Positions 12,507 to 25,000 of a stretch of DNA of 64,000 nt are shown in pieces (the stretch's first letter is position 1; every line of letters begins with the position of its first letter). Where the stretch lies: positions 18,753,703-18,817,702 of the forward strand of contig NC_135256.1 in assembly GCF_964204865.1 (NCBI RefSeq). Direction: 5' to 3'. The translations under genes and the position numbers were made by a program. The notes beneath the pieces are model-generated. The model saw only the letters and a program-made list of their open reading frames with translations. It ran no database searches and was not told the DNA's origin. Source of the DNA: Styela clava. Its lineage: Eukaryota > Chordata > Ascidiacea > Stolidobranchia > Styelidae.

Positions 12507-12941
12507 TTATTTATAATCCTTCAAATAATGAAGAAAATGGATATTCACGAACAGGTTTAAACATTTCAATTTTTTTTTCATTTTTGATCTGTTCTTCGCC
12601 AATGGTAGTTCACTTCTCATATACACTAAATCTTGGAAATCAAACAACGCCGCTCTGGCTCCTGCCCCGTATGTAGAATCAAACGTTCTTAATTCGTCTT
12701 CACGATATTCTAATAAAAATTTTGGGTCTTTCAGTAAACTTTTCTGTGGGTGAATGTGAAGAGCATAATTCTCTGTTATATCATATGAAGAGTGAGAAAT
12801 ACAAATTCGTCCATCTATCCAAGGGTTGGGCCGTTGCAGCGAAGTTTCTTCTACGTGTGACATAAGGTCTGGTCTCATTGAGTGTAAGCGAAACGGCAAT
12901 TTGGCGGAAAAATCAGCGTAGTGGATGCCGCGGATTTTACG
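12507..12941 (-). pseudogene. Orphan last exon of a GT32 glycosyltransferase (copy A)
   Basis: A frame of 144 codons starting right after an acceptor (AATTTTAG) is the counterpart of the terminal exon 37,893-38,321. It keeps the GT32 C-terminal features HYADFS, PDLMSHVEE, RPNPW and ENYALHIHP. An A-run in copy A is two bases longer than in copy B (9 versus 7), so the last ~20 residues are read in another frame. Exons 1-6 are not present to the right, where the sulfotransferase pseudogene and repeats lie. I therefore call it a severed exon, not a second gene. Confidence 0.75.
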
Positions 12942-13560
12942 CTAAAATTGAAAATGCAATGTCGATATATTGTAACACAAAAGAAATATATATAAGTGTG
13001 AGGGTCAAACGGATAATGCAATGTGAATTCACAAGGATTTTGCCAGATTTCATATGGAAGTGTGTTGGCTACTATATACGTCATATAGCTGTGTAAAAAT
13101 AGCCATAGTAAACTAACAGCCACCTGCAGACTTATTTCATCCATGTGTATTGGAAAAGTACATTAGTTACAGAGAAAAGCGATTTTTTACAACCACAACA
13201 ACAATTTAGAGGAAATGATCCATAGCCGCCGAGCATTTACTGGTGGGCCTCCAATAAATTTCAATGATGGTAGTTGTAGTTCTATAAATCTAACATTGCA
13301 TATAAATGTTTGACCATATTAAAGTTCATATATTAAACGATCATAGATTAGGTTCATTTCAACTAAAGGAATTAAATGTCCCTCAACACGTTTATTACAT
13401 GGTTAAATTGAGAATTTGCAACGAAATTGTTGGGCATTGAAACCTTTTTCCTTTTTTCTATTTGGGTCCCACTTTGCCGACCACTGGCCTACTTCAAGTC
13501 TTAAAAATAAAATATCAATTAGTTACTTAGAGTTATTCCAGTATACTCGATATTTTTTGT

Positions 13561-13690
13561 GGCGCTCCAGAAGTGTGTGTACCAATATGGAGGAAACTAA
13601 TTTTGTTCGTCTATACTTTACATCAAGTTGTGTGAAGGGACTGAAGGCTACGGGCAGGGGTATATTCACTTGACTAACACAGGAATTCCC
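13561..13690. mobile_element. Truncated MITE, gctccagaagtgtgtgtacc family
   Basis: Starts ggcgctccagaagtgtgtg and follows the complete copy at 38,992-39,211 for its first half, then ends abruptly near 13,690. It is the copy A counterpart of that insertion, so the MITE arrived before the segmental duplication. Confidence 0.65.
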
Positions 13691-13727
13691 CAATATTCAT
13701 ATCAGAAACCATTGGTTATGATTCTAA

Positions 13728-13950
13728 TGCCAATAGACCCTTCGACTCACATGAACATGGTGTTATCAGGAAGCGCTTATTGAATATTGCAAGAAATCTT
13801 GACACCATCATTGATATGAACCAAAGAATGAATTCTTGGAATATGATCGGAAAAAATTATTTTTCGGTTTGTTTTCAAAGAGTGATGAAATGAATGTCTT
13901 TCGTGGGTCACTGTTACTTAACATTTGTTTAACAAAAATTGAGCATGTAT
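13728..13950. repeat. Single diverged copy of the 313-bp tandem unit
   Basis: Matches the triplicated unit at 32,640-33,560, for example gaatgaattcttgg, gatgaaatgaatgtc and cgtgggtcactgttactta. Short open frames across it are repeat artefacts. Confidence 0.75.
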
Positions 13951-13974
13951 GAATTAGTTATATTATGATTGATG

Positions 13975-14235
13975 AAAAGCCAAATTCTCTACTGAAATAA
14001 GTCTTCATCAAGTCGTCTTGTTGTAATATTTGATCATAGGATGTCGGAATTGTCCACATTATTTATAGAGAAAACACTACACCAATGTCTCCAAAGTGGG
14101 GAGGAATACCTCCATAGGGAAGAATTTTGAGGTTCCATGGAAGCAATTTTGCTTTTTAATTGCTATAGTATGACTAATATTCGTAATTTTTTTTACGATT
14201 ACTATAATAACTATTTATGAACACGTTATAAACTA
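13975..14235. repeat. Dispersed repeat shared with 34,115-34,345
   Basis: Both stretches run from ttgatgaaaarccaaattct to cacgttataa with moderate divergence and small indels. It lies next to the 313-bp unit in both places, so the two probably moved together as part of a larger duplicated block. Confidence 0.65.
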
Positions 14236-14249
14236 CTTAGAGCTGGAGT

Positions 14250-14600
14250 CCGACTTGCCACTTCTTGAGCAGTCGATCGCGTCTGATGTTGAGTGAATTT
14301 TATTGAAATACCCCCCAAAATTGTCTTGAAACAGTTGTGTGTTTAACAACAGGAAGAATACAGTACTTTACATGTGCAAAATACAATATTATACGCATAC
14401 ATTATTTGGGTCTGGGCAAGTTTTGCCGCTGCCAGTTTTAGTAGGGAAGTACCGAATATCTCGTGTCTAGACTAGACTCTAGCTAGATAGACAAACGATC
14501 TTACAATAACTTCCGCAGTATGCGAGAATTATTGTCTCACTCCAAGAGTAGTGTGATAAATTTTATTCGCAATGGTCGCAGTGGCATCAAAATGCCAAAT
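14250..14600. mobile_element. Fragment of the hAT-like element found at 23,227
   Basis: Shares with 23,280-23,600 the segments cagtcgatcgcgtctgatgt, ctcactccaagagtagtgtg and ataaattttattcgcaatgg. Terminal inverted repeats are missing here, so it is a relic. Confidence 0.65.
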
Positions 14601-15047
14601 CTGTTCTATTTATAAGCAAGCGAAGAATCGCGTTTGAAGGAAATTGTAAATTAGATACTGCAGTTTGAGCAGTCATGTAACTTTAATGGTTTGAAAATAT
14701 TTATTTTTCGCTGTTTGGATAATACATGTAAGATTTTCTGAAGAATTTTCAACACTTACGACTAAAAATTAGGCACGCCTTATATCTGAATTGTATGATT
14801 TGAATAAATCTTAAATAAATGATGAAAAATTTACTCCGGGTTAAATATTCAAATCAACAATATAAATGGAACATAAAAATACAAATTTTGTGTCGATTTT
14901 AATAATAAGGTGCCTACAAAGCCTTCATATTGGCAGCGGTGGTATTTTTTGTAGGTGTGTGTGCACTGTGCAGTTATCTGCCTTATCAGTAATCATTTGT
15001 TTTGGTGTGTGAAATTATTACCGATCAGTCGATCAAGTGTTATAAAA

Positions 15048-15638
15048 ATGATTACGAGGAGAGATCAAAGAAAGCTGGTTGGATGGTTTTTATTTCTAAT
15101 GCTATTTCTATGTGCGAATTATTTCCTCAAAGAAAAGATACTGTCCATTCAAGTGTTTAAAATGCTTGAAATGCTTTAAACAACCCATATATATTAATAT
15201 GATTAGAGATCCACTAAGTAGATTCGTTTCTCATTATAATTACTTCAAATACGGCGATGAAGAAGAAGAAAGAGAAATGTCAGAAATATTCAAACAGGAT
15301 TTAAACGATTGTGTGATGTTAAATCACTTTGTTTGTCGCGTAAATCTTGCGATTTAAGAATGGATTTTTTCTGCGGGATGGAAAGTACATGTAATGGTAA
15401 TACCAAAGATCGCGAGAGGAGATTTGAGATTATGAAGGAACACATTGAGAAAGAATATCTCATCATTGGCATAAGCGAAGAGTTCGAAAACAATTTGAAA
15501 CTTTTCGAAATATTATTACCTGAGTATTTTACTGGGGCTTCAGATATATGGAAAAGGCACAATGAAAGCGAAGCAAAACAGCTACAAAGAGCGCGATATA
15601 CTAACGTAGAAAGCAGAAAACAAAATGCGAAACGTTAA
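15048..15638 (+). pseudogene. Decayed 2-O-sulfotransferase (HS2ST/UST-like)
   Basis: An ATG at 15,048 opens a type II membrane start (basic MITRRDQRK, then GWFLFLMLFLCANYF). A stop follows at 15,179. Next comes PIYINMIRDPLSRFVSHYNY in another frame, the 3'-phosphate-binding region of heparan sulfate and uronyl 2-O-sulfotransferases. The frame shifts again near 15,310-15,357. It then resumes as DFFCGMESTC and SEEFENNLKLFEILLP, matching the family C-terminal half. Sulfotransferases of this family use PAPS in the Golgi to sulfate glycosaminoglycan uronic acids. The PAPS 5'-phosphosulfate loop is absent between the first two parts. With a stop, a shift and an internal deletion I call it a pseudogene; a rearranged gene with short introns is less likely. 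Confidence 0.7.
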
Positions 15639-15779
15639 TCTTGTTGACTCATACAGACTTTATAATATTGAAAAAAAAAATTCGATCAACTAAAAGAAAA
15701 GTATGGAATAAAATAAAGGTTACCATTATGTATTGTATCACCATGACCTAGGTCCTAGACCTAGAGTAATACATTTTTG

Positions 15780-15955
15780 GGCGATCCAGAAGTATGTGTA
15801 CCAATATGGAGGTACCTAATTTTGTTCGCTTACTTTACATCAAGTTATGTACAGGGACTGATTACTATAGGCAGGTGGCTGTATTCACTTTGCTAACACG
15901 GACAGTCTCCGAACTAATAATAGAACTAAAATAAGGAAAATCGGAAGAAAATAAT
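15780..15955. mobile_element. MITE, gctccagaagtatgtgtacc family, truncated
   Basis: Left end gcgatccagaagtatgtg, with body matching 38,992-39,211 (tatggaggt, ttacatcaagtt, actataggca, taacacgg, aactaaaataagg). The right terminal repeat is missing. Confidence 0.65.
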
Positions 15956-15961
15956 GGCCCC

Positions 15962-16418
15962 CGAGAAACACGAATTTGGACTCACAGTGCTTTACTTCAA
16001 GTTGGTATTTCTTGACTAGGAACTGCGTATTTCACTTATCTCAATTCCCATAGCAAGCACAAAACACTGTTGGGATATATTTTATTGATGGGACTAGGAT
16101 GCCCTATTTCTGGCCACGACATGTTATAAAAAAAAAAAATGAAATTGCTTTGTGTAGTTCTATTCATAAAACAATGCTGTCATGCCAAAAATCATGTTTC
16201 AAATCGATTTGGTTTCTAAAATAATTCCCCATTAAACGGTTTAAGTCACTTGTCATATTATTCGGTAATTTATTAAAACAAATGACCGAGTTTTGTAGGC
16301 GAGCTAATTTATTTTATATAAAGATTGAAATAAAGGATTCTCTTTTATTCATGTCAGGGCTGATAAAAGGAAAGACTGATTTGCGGATTAACCCGTAAAA
16401 ATACATTCATTTTTATAA
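15962..16418. repeat. Direct repeat, copy 1 (partner 17,521-17,998)
   Basis: Starts gagaaacacgaatttgg and keeps gtatttcttgactagga, tctggccacgac, catgttt-caaatcgattt and ttttgt-ggcgarctaatt in the same order as the partner. It has small indels and one expanded A-run (near 16,129). No protein is encoded. Confidence 0.75.
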
Positions 16419-16525
16419 TCCAATTTTGTCGGGAGAGCACTTAGGCGCTTATAAAAAATATGGCCCTACTATGATTGGTGAGTAAGAGTTAATATCCTTT
16501 ACGACCGTAGAGTAATATATTTTTT

Positions 16526-16650
16526 GGCGCTCCAGAAGTATGTTACTAATATGGAGGTAACTATTTTTGTTCGCCTATACGTTACATTAAGCTGTGTAAA
16601 GGGACTGATTACTATAGGCAAGTGGGTGTATTCACTTGGCTAACACCGAA
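16526..16650. mobile_element. MITE, gctccagaagtatg family, half copy
   Basis: Begins ggcgctccagaagtatg and ends at acttggctaacacc, with the second half and right terminal repeat missing. Same family as 38,992-39,211. Confidence 0.6.
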
Positions 16651-17520
16651 TAAAATAAATTGTTTTCAGCGTTAGAGAATGTTTACATAATATACTTATA
16701 CTCATCTTTCTGGTTAAAGAGCGACATAGCTAATTACAGATTGGGCAATATTGTTTTTAAGGCTTATCAAGACACGATATTGGAATTATAAGCTTGCGCC
16801 AAAGGTTTTACCAAATGCGGAATTAGGGGACAATCTTTTTTCTGGGTATGCATTGTAACACAATGACTTAGCAGTACATTCGCGTTTTCTGACATGTGAG
16901 TGACTTACAATTATAGCGCGATATCTCACTTTCATGTTTTCAATAAATTTATCTTGTTGCAAAATAGTTCATATTTTTATGAATGGTGCGTTGTTCAGTG
17001 CTTTGTAAATATTTACCACTCTTTATATGAATGGTGTTTATGAGGTCCTTGATAATTTTTCATACCAAATAGTGGAATTAAATTCAAAGCAATCCTAACG
17101 AAATATATATATATATATAAGATAAAAAAAAAAGATAACTATTAGTTTGAAACGATGAATGATAATTTGGTATGTTTGAATACAACTAATAGATGTGTTC
17201 CATAACTAATAGATGTTAGTACTTAAAGATGGAAGTATTCGCCAGAAGGCTATTACTTCTATATATATAGTTTCCACAAAATTCTTCCACAAAATTTCTA
17301 TGAGTGCTATGAGATCCCATATTTTACAAAAAATTCGGCTAATTCCTTTTAATTCGTAAAAATACTGTTTTCAATTCTTTAAGCGTCACCACCTTCGTCA
17401 TTCGTTTGCTAAGTGGGCGCTCGCCTTACCGGTACCGATTAGCATACGGCAAATCATGTCTATCGACATCAGTTATCTAACTTTCCAGAATGTAAGCAGG
17501 CCAATACAATAAATGCGTAT
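16651..17520. other. No gene recognised
   Basis: AT-rich spacer with an (AT)n run near 17,105. No supported exon or RNA gene is visible. Confidence 0.45.
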
Positions 17521-17998
17521 CGAGAAACACGAATTTTGACTCACAGGGCCCTCAAATCGCTTAACTTCAGTTCGGTATTTCTTGACTAGGAGCTGCATAT
17601 TTCACCTATCTCAATTTCCATAGTAAGCACAAAATACTGTTGGTATATTTTTTACTGATGGACAAAGATGCCCCATTTCTGGCCACGACGTGTTATAAGG
17701 AAAACCAAAAAATAAAATTGCTTTGTGTAATTCTATTTATAAAACGATGCTTTCAGGCCAAAAATCATGTTCCAAATCGATTTGGTTTCTAAAATAAATC
17801 CTCATTAAACGGGTTGAGTTACTTGTCTTTTTAATTGATAATTTCTCCAAAACAAAACAAATGACTAAGTTTTGTCGGCGAATTAATTTACTTTATATCG
17901 AGATTGAAATACTTAATAAAGGATTATCTTTAAGCCACGGCTGATAAAATGAAAGACTTATTTTAGGATTAACTCATGAACATGCCTTTATTTTTAAT
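17521..17998. repeat. Direct repeat, copy 2 (partner 15,962-16,418)
   Basis: Second member of the ~460-bp direct pair, offset by about 1.56 kb. Neither copy shows inverted ends, so it could be a local duplication or fragments of a longer element. Confidence 0.75.
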
Positions 17999-18191
17999 AC
18001 AAGCCATCATATCTTTCTAATGAGTGAAATGCCTCCACTTGTTCTGTTAGTATGAATCGGGTAATAGTCTTGCAAAATCGTCACATATAAGCCATTCTGC
18101 CATTTGCGTTCATATATTCAATCATGATATCATTGTCTTGTGTTAGACGCTCTGTATATTTAGTATAGCAACAAATTTTGTATGAATATAT

Positions 18192-19012
18192 CGTCACGCT
18201 AATAACCGAATTGCGTAAGTCATTTTTAGCAGTTTTGAGAAAAACGTAAAAAACTTCCTAATGATATCGTTATGCCATTGAGAGTCAATAATTTGCCATG
18301 GTTCAATTTTTTGATCGTAGCCGGATTTAAGTTAATTTGTATGACGCAGTCAAGTGACGTCATAATGGCGCACTGTGACTTTGGCAGAAATGTGTCTATG
18401 ACTTGGGGACATACGCAATTTTGCAACTTCACTATATGCACCAGTCCTGAAAACTAAACATTCAAAAAACGAATGTAATCCTCAGTATCTACAATGTCTA
18501 ATCCTCAAAATAGCTAATCAGTTTCATTTACATTATTTTTTATGTTCAAAAATATATATTTCATCAATATAACACGTTTTGCACACCCACCGAAATAAGA
18601 CTAAGATTAAATATAAAGAATAAAACAGCAATGCACCCAATATAAAAGCCAACCAAGGTGAATTGGACTCGGACAGTGAATATCACAAGTGCACGCCTTC
18701 CTATACTGTAGTATAAATTCAAATTAATACGCGCTAAGCTAGAATCCGAGATGCAAAAACTCGAAAATACGTCGGCGTGGTTATTTTGCCTTTGTGACGT
18801 CACAATAGTCTTGCGGTAACAATGATAATTCATTATGACGAAACAATTGCACAAATGTGCAGTCGTACTAAATCTCCATTTTTTGGGGTTTCGAAATTCC
18901 TAAAATAAAATCTGAGTTAACAGACAGGTGCACAGCATTACATAAATACCTATTTTAGAAAAAACTCAAAATCGCCAAAAATGACTTACGCAATTCGGTT
19001 ATTAGCGTGACG
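18192..19012. mobile_element. 821-bp MITE with ~45-bp terminal inverted repeats
   Basis: The left end cgtcacgctaataaccgaat continues through tgcgtaagtcattttt; the right end is its inverse, ending attagcgtgacg. It is flanked by atat on both sides, a likely 4-bp (or TA-based) target duplication. There is no transposase. The right edge lies 41 bp beyond the stop codon of the minus-strand gene that ends at 19,054, so that gene's 3' UTR probably runs into it. Confidence 0.8.
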
Positions 19013-19053
19013 ATATTGTTGTGTAAATATTTCTAGAATTGAAATGTTCACAA

Positions 19054-22000
19054 TTAAGAACTAAAACTTTTTCGAATATCACAAGATAACCCTGTATTAA
19101 AGGGGTCAAATAGCATGACATAAACTTCAAACGGCGCTTTTGAATACGCTTTATCAATATCATACGTAAGTTTTGTAATCAGTTCCATTCTATTATTTGC
19201 GTGGAACCTTGCTGCACGGTGACAATGACTGATACCAAGAATTAGAAATGGGTTTCTAATTGAATTTCCGTGTTGTGGAATGAGTGATTCTGCCTCTTCT
19301 ACTTTCTCGTGTGTTTTACTTATAACTGGTGATCTGTCAGAATTATTATAACTGCATAACCGTGTAATTCCAGAGAGTAAATTGCTCTCGTGTGTCTCAG
19401 ACACTTTGTATGGAATAATTTCTTCCGCTTCATATTGTTTTTGGCATTTGTATAGGTCTGGCACTCCGATATCAAATCCTTGTTTTCCTGACCCATTACA
19501 CGCTTCCTTGGGAGTTATGCCGTAAAACATTGCATCCCACATAGGTATTCCTGTAGACTGAATTTTCTGTAAGATTTCTGTCGATTCCCAGGATTCGTAT
19601 CTGAAAATTGGTTTGTGACATTTAATTCACAACTCACTAATTTAGCACTAGATTGACGTACGCCGTTATAGCCTGCCCTTCAGAAACCTAATATAGAGAA
19701 AATAGGGTATGGGTAAATTACCTTTTGAAATAACATAAGTCAGGCCTGCCCAACCTTTTTCGTCTCGCAGGCCACTTTCACGAGAAGAAATCGGTCGCGG
19801 GCCGCAAACGTTTGTACCAAACATTAATACCAGATAAGTCCTGATTTTGGTGTATGTACTTACATAATAGATAAAAGCAGTGATGAGCTGGAAAAATCGT
19901 TACAACCGGAACGCAGCTAATTTGTGAAAATGTAATATATAATTTCAACACGACGCGGACGCTAACACAAATTTTTGTCTGTCCTTAAGATAAAGCCGAA
20001 CGACTACAATGAAATATAAAGAAATTATCTGGTATATGTCTGTTCAAAATTACAAGAATATTTATACCAATTCAATACGAATGTGTTAGAATTAGAAAGG
20101 TGTAGGATGAAATTTCAAGGGGTCAAAGGTCGGCAAAACATCCATTACACGTTATTGCTGTGCGCTAAATATTTGTCTGCTATAATGTAAAAAAAAAATT
20201 ATGGCGTAACAAAACGTAAGTTAATAAGTGAGTTTACAAGATGTACTAGAACTAGACTTTCTATGACATAATTTTATTTCAACAACCGGAACGCAAATGC
20301 AATAAAATGTCTAACAACCGGAACGCCGTTCCGGTGCGTTCCGGCTACAGCTCATCACTGGATAAAAGGCGAGTTTATTAACATGAAATCAATCAAATTA
20401 ATAATTGCTCTCTGGTTACTGGGTAGGGCTGGCAAATTATTCGAATATTAGAATAGCGGTTCACTATTCGAATATCTGGTAAACGGAGCGTGGACATAAT
20501 ACTCTCGGGCTCGGGCTAAATGTTGCGGGCTCGCGGCAATATCAAGTTTTAGTGGGCCGTTTCGTAAAATTTGAAACACCAATACAAGTATTTAATGAAG
20601 TAACATAACGAAGATTTCTGAACGAATAGTCGATATATACTGATTTGTGACTAATTAGTAGCAATGCCATTACGTCAATTTCATCAGAATTATTGACGAA
20701 TACGCAGTGACGACATTTCCAAAATCTTACTTAACGCGAACATAACATGAACAAAAGTACAAACATAAAAAGACAACGAGTCCGGGGACCAGTACCCAAG
20801 ATATTGTTGACTTTTTATTTTACGTTGGCGATAAAGACGATCAAAGCAAGCAATCAAAATGAAATTAATTTGCAAACTTAGGCTCCAAGTTCATTCCCAT
20901 ATTTGCGCTCAGCGTTTGTCTCCAATGATCGAACAATATCTTTATAGTTCGTCGAAAAGAGTGCACAGTTTTGCGGGAAATAAAAAAATGACGTTTATGT
21001 CCACCAGGGTGCAAGACTTGACACATACGTAATAATTAACACCGGCATTTGAACGTAGATAGATGGCAGGAATATTTACACCAAAATCACGAAATATACT
21101 TATGTATAGTAAAATGTATGTAAAAATTGAAAAAGTCTATTTACAAACTTTATTGGGCGGGCCTCAAAAAACAATCCGGCGGGTTGGGCAGCCTTGACAT
21201 AAGTGATAAACAACGAATTTTCGTGGGCGTTGATTATCTGATATTTATTGGTGTAATAAAGAGGCATTTTTAGGCTACCGGCTACGTCGATCTATAAGAG
21301 TTTCAAGTGAACAGAACACATCATTTCATAATATACTCAGTAATCAGGAAGCGACCAAAAACAAAAATCTAATATTCTTAAAGTTCATTAGTTTTTGAGA
21401 GCGTAGTCGAAATCAACCAGGGAATCTGTAGATTGTCTTATACCACCAAGTTCCGGTTTCGCAAACGTAACGTCAGTGGTCATACAAAAGACTATTCGCG
21501 AACAAGTTAATGCAAGAAAAACAACCCACGTCATTAAGTAAGTCATAAATCGCAATAAGTCGTAACTCAGTCGTATTTAAGTTACAGAAAAATATTTTGT
21601 TGAATAGAATTGAGTTAAGTTGAGTCAATTTGAATTTTTTCAGCTTTCCAACTTCGATAACAACCATATAACTAACGAACAGATGTATTTGTACCTATTC
21701 GAAAGCACTGCGCACGTTACACTCGTTTATTTTATACATCGGCTTGCCTTTTGAGTTTATCAAATGCATCATTGTCAATTTTTTTCAAATTGAAATGTTC
21801 ATATTCCTTTGCAAAATCCTCATCTCTGCAACTTTTCCAACCACCTTCGTCAAAACAAGGACGATGTAGCAAAGATCCGCCGATAATCACTTCTGCGTTC
21901 TGCAGAGTAGAAATAATCGTAACAATAACTCAAATTAATAAATTTCATCCTTGCCTGAACGTTGCTATTTTATGTTGATTTATCCTAAATTACTAGAGAA

Positions 22001-25000
22001 ACATAAATACAAAAGCTAATGAAAAATCTATCATCTAGTATTTCCGCGTCATGGAAATGGCAATTAGTTGTGCCGTACATGTTTTATTTTCGACTCGAGA
22101 ATAATACAGGGTGTCTCAAAAATAAGTATATACTTTTAATTTTAATTTGCTTCTAAGTTACTCATCATAGAGCGTTCATTTCTTCAGAAAACATAGTATG
22201 GATAAGTAGCAAAATGTAAGTATTGTTTGCATTTTTCAAACACTCTACGATGAGTACCTGAGAAGCAAACCAAAATTGAAAGTGTATTTCCTTCTGAGAC
22301 ACCCTGTATACTATTTATAAGTTATTTTCAAAAGTTTGCACACAATAGCGATCGTAAATATTTTTGTATCGTTTTTCATATCCTTACTTTGACCCTCCAT
22401 GAGAAGTTACATTTAAGACATAGGATACTTCGCTATTTTTATTCATATATTTCAGCAGTATTGGAAGTATTGTTTTATCGATTGCATATTAAAGCATATT
22501 TATGTCTTAGTTTAGCTCAGTGGGTCTCAAACTTAATGTGCCTATGCTTCTTTGAAGTATCCGCGGACCCCCCAAATATGTCGTATTTTCGCTGTATAGG
22601 CATTTTTCTGCTAATAGAATGAATTCGAAACTTTACAGTAGGCCACCGGTAGTCTGACGAGATCGATGAAAAGCGCTCATGGAACCACGACACAGAGACG
22701 TCATCACACAGAAATTTAAAGTGTAAAGCGAATTCCATAGAGCGCACAGAATTTTTCGAAATGAGTAAAGGTAATAGCCTTTACCCCTATATTGATATAC
22801 GGGGAAAACATTAGACAAAAATCGATATATCATAATATTTAAATCATACCGACGTCGTTGTGGTTTCGGTAGCCGACTTGCTAAAGAAAGCGAGCACAGA
22901 TTTGTTTTTACGGGTAGTGACGTAGTACACAGAATCCAAATACTGCTTTAGAAATTCTGAGCGTTTGCTTTCATCGGACGCCAAATATTTGTACAGTGGG
23001 TAGTGATGGAATGCCTTTATAAAGATATCTCGCACAGAAATCCAATCTTCTTCTCTGCGTGAAATCGATGAGCTAACTTTTCTGAAAGAAGTGAAGTTTC
23101 AAAAAGTAAATTTGATTTGATGTCTTTACTTCCATAAAAAATGAAAGAATACATCAAATCCAGCGTGATATAGCTATATGTGTCTAATAAGTACTTTAGG
23201 GTTCATGGTATACTATAGATATAGAGCAGGGGTGGCCAACACGTCGATCGCGATCTGACCGGTCGATCTCCACGTCTCGAGTAGTCGATCGCGTCTGATG
23301 TTGAGTAAATTCAATAACATAGCCCAGAAAATTGCCTTGAACCAGTTTCATACTGCGACTGTTGTGTGTTTTAAATCAGGAAGAATATAGTACTGTACAA
23401 GCAAAATACGATATACACATGCAGTAATTGGGTATGTACAAGCCCGATAGAGCATATTATGACGTAACAAATACAAATTTTCCCTACTGTCAAGTTTTAG
23501 AAATAAACTTGCAGAATATCGCGTGTCTTGACTGGCAAACGATCCTAAAGTTATTGTCTCACTCCAAGAGTAGTGTGATAAATTTTATTCACAATGGTAG
23601 CAGTGGCACCAACCTAGTAGCTCAGTGGTAGACGTTTCTTAGAAACAAGGACAAAAATATTTTGTAAGAGAAAGACCTTCAAAATAAAAGCAAATCTTAG
23701 AAATAAGAAAGTTGTGGCAGCCCTGCTTGATTTATCACGGAACCAAATTAATTTAAAATCATAGTAGCAAAATAGGCGGCAATATTTCGACTTACGGTAA
23801 ATATTTAAAAGAAATGGGAGTGGGGTGCAGGAAAAAGACACGTTGCCTAACACAACAATAATCACTAATATTTCCAACTCCCGAGTGTGTGATCATGGCC
23901 TGATTCAACACTGAGTAACCGACATTAACTCTGCTTTAACTTCATTTCAATTCATTGCAATTCAAATTATCATCATCCTTAGTTTTAATCAAAGCGAAGC
24001 AAAGAAATAACTGGACGCCGAGCTATGTTTGCAGAAACATTTTTGATGCCTCGTTTGCATCTTATATTGGAAACGAAACAGCAGCAAGTTTCTCACTAAA
24101 GATAATTGTGTTTGTACATAATTTGGCATGTAGCTACATGTTTTTTAATGTGAGATGTTTTCTGTGTGCCGTTTTTACGCATAACAGGTGCCCACCACTT
24201 CATTTTATTACGCAAATATATTATGGTATTATTTTATTTTCCACCAATTTCAATTTTTGGCCGACACATTATTTGATAGTTTTTCTTAATTTAAAATGTT
24301 CTCTGTGTGCCTTTTTACCTATAGAAGCATAGTGAGTACCCGCCACTGGATTTATTACGAAAATATATGTTAGTATATCATGTTCCATTCACTGCAGTTT
24401 TTTGCCGATTCGCGAATACATTTTATTCAATTTTACCGTTCCGCCAGGTTGAAACGTTTGGAAACCGCTTGTATAGCATATGGCGCTGAGAACAACACAA
24501 TATTACCGAAACTTCCTGTGCCATTCCAGCTATCGTTAAACTAAAGTTCCGTTGTATTGTTCATAGGTGACACCATGATTTCAAAGTATCGCATTTCCAA
24601 AACACATTAATGCTTATAGGAGATTAATATCGTTTAAAAAAATTGCGGAAGTTCTCGTCAATCATTTACTTTCTGTTCAAACAGCGCAACGCAAATTCAA
24701 CACTAAATATATCATATGGTATTCTGATTATAATCGAAGCACTTATTATATTACCGAAAACTGACATATCAGGCGTAGAAATGCATTGAAATACCGCGAT
24801 TCATGGACATAAAACACGTTGAATTTTTTTCCCTTGAAAATTGGCATGGTTTACGCTTTATCACGTTGTTTGTAACTCTAAGAGTCGGAATCGCAGACTT
24901 TCAATGACGATAAAATGACTCAAAACTTTCTACTAAATCTCTAAAAAATTTAATTTTACCGTCTGCTCACTAGTTTTATATATAGGGCACTTATTTGCGC

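Larger units (their letters stand above)
4895..13735. repeat. Segmental duplication, copy A (daughter)
   Basis: This segment is collinear with copy B. 4,895-6,730 matches 23,180 plus 27,860-29,615, and 8,400-13,735 matches 34,460-39,275. Identity is high in the gene parts and lower between them. It carries an orphan copy of the first exon of the 19,054-28,254 gene, an intact 7TM gene and an orphan last exon of the GT32 gene. The remaining exons of both genes are missing from its flanks, so I infer that it is the derived copy. Copy B is longer because transposons and other DNA were added. Confidence 0.85.

Noticed and set aside
22515-22620. hAT-like end cagtgggtctcaaactt near 22,516
   Set aside because: No matching inverted end or 8-bp duplication found within a reasonable distance; left as an unassigned relic.
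23610-23640. tRNA-like A box (tagctcagtggtaga) near 23,614
   Set aside because: No B box or cloverleaf follows at the right distance; it lies inside the foldback element and is probably chance or a decayed SINE end.
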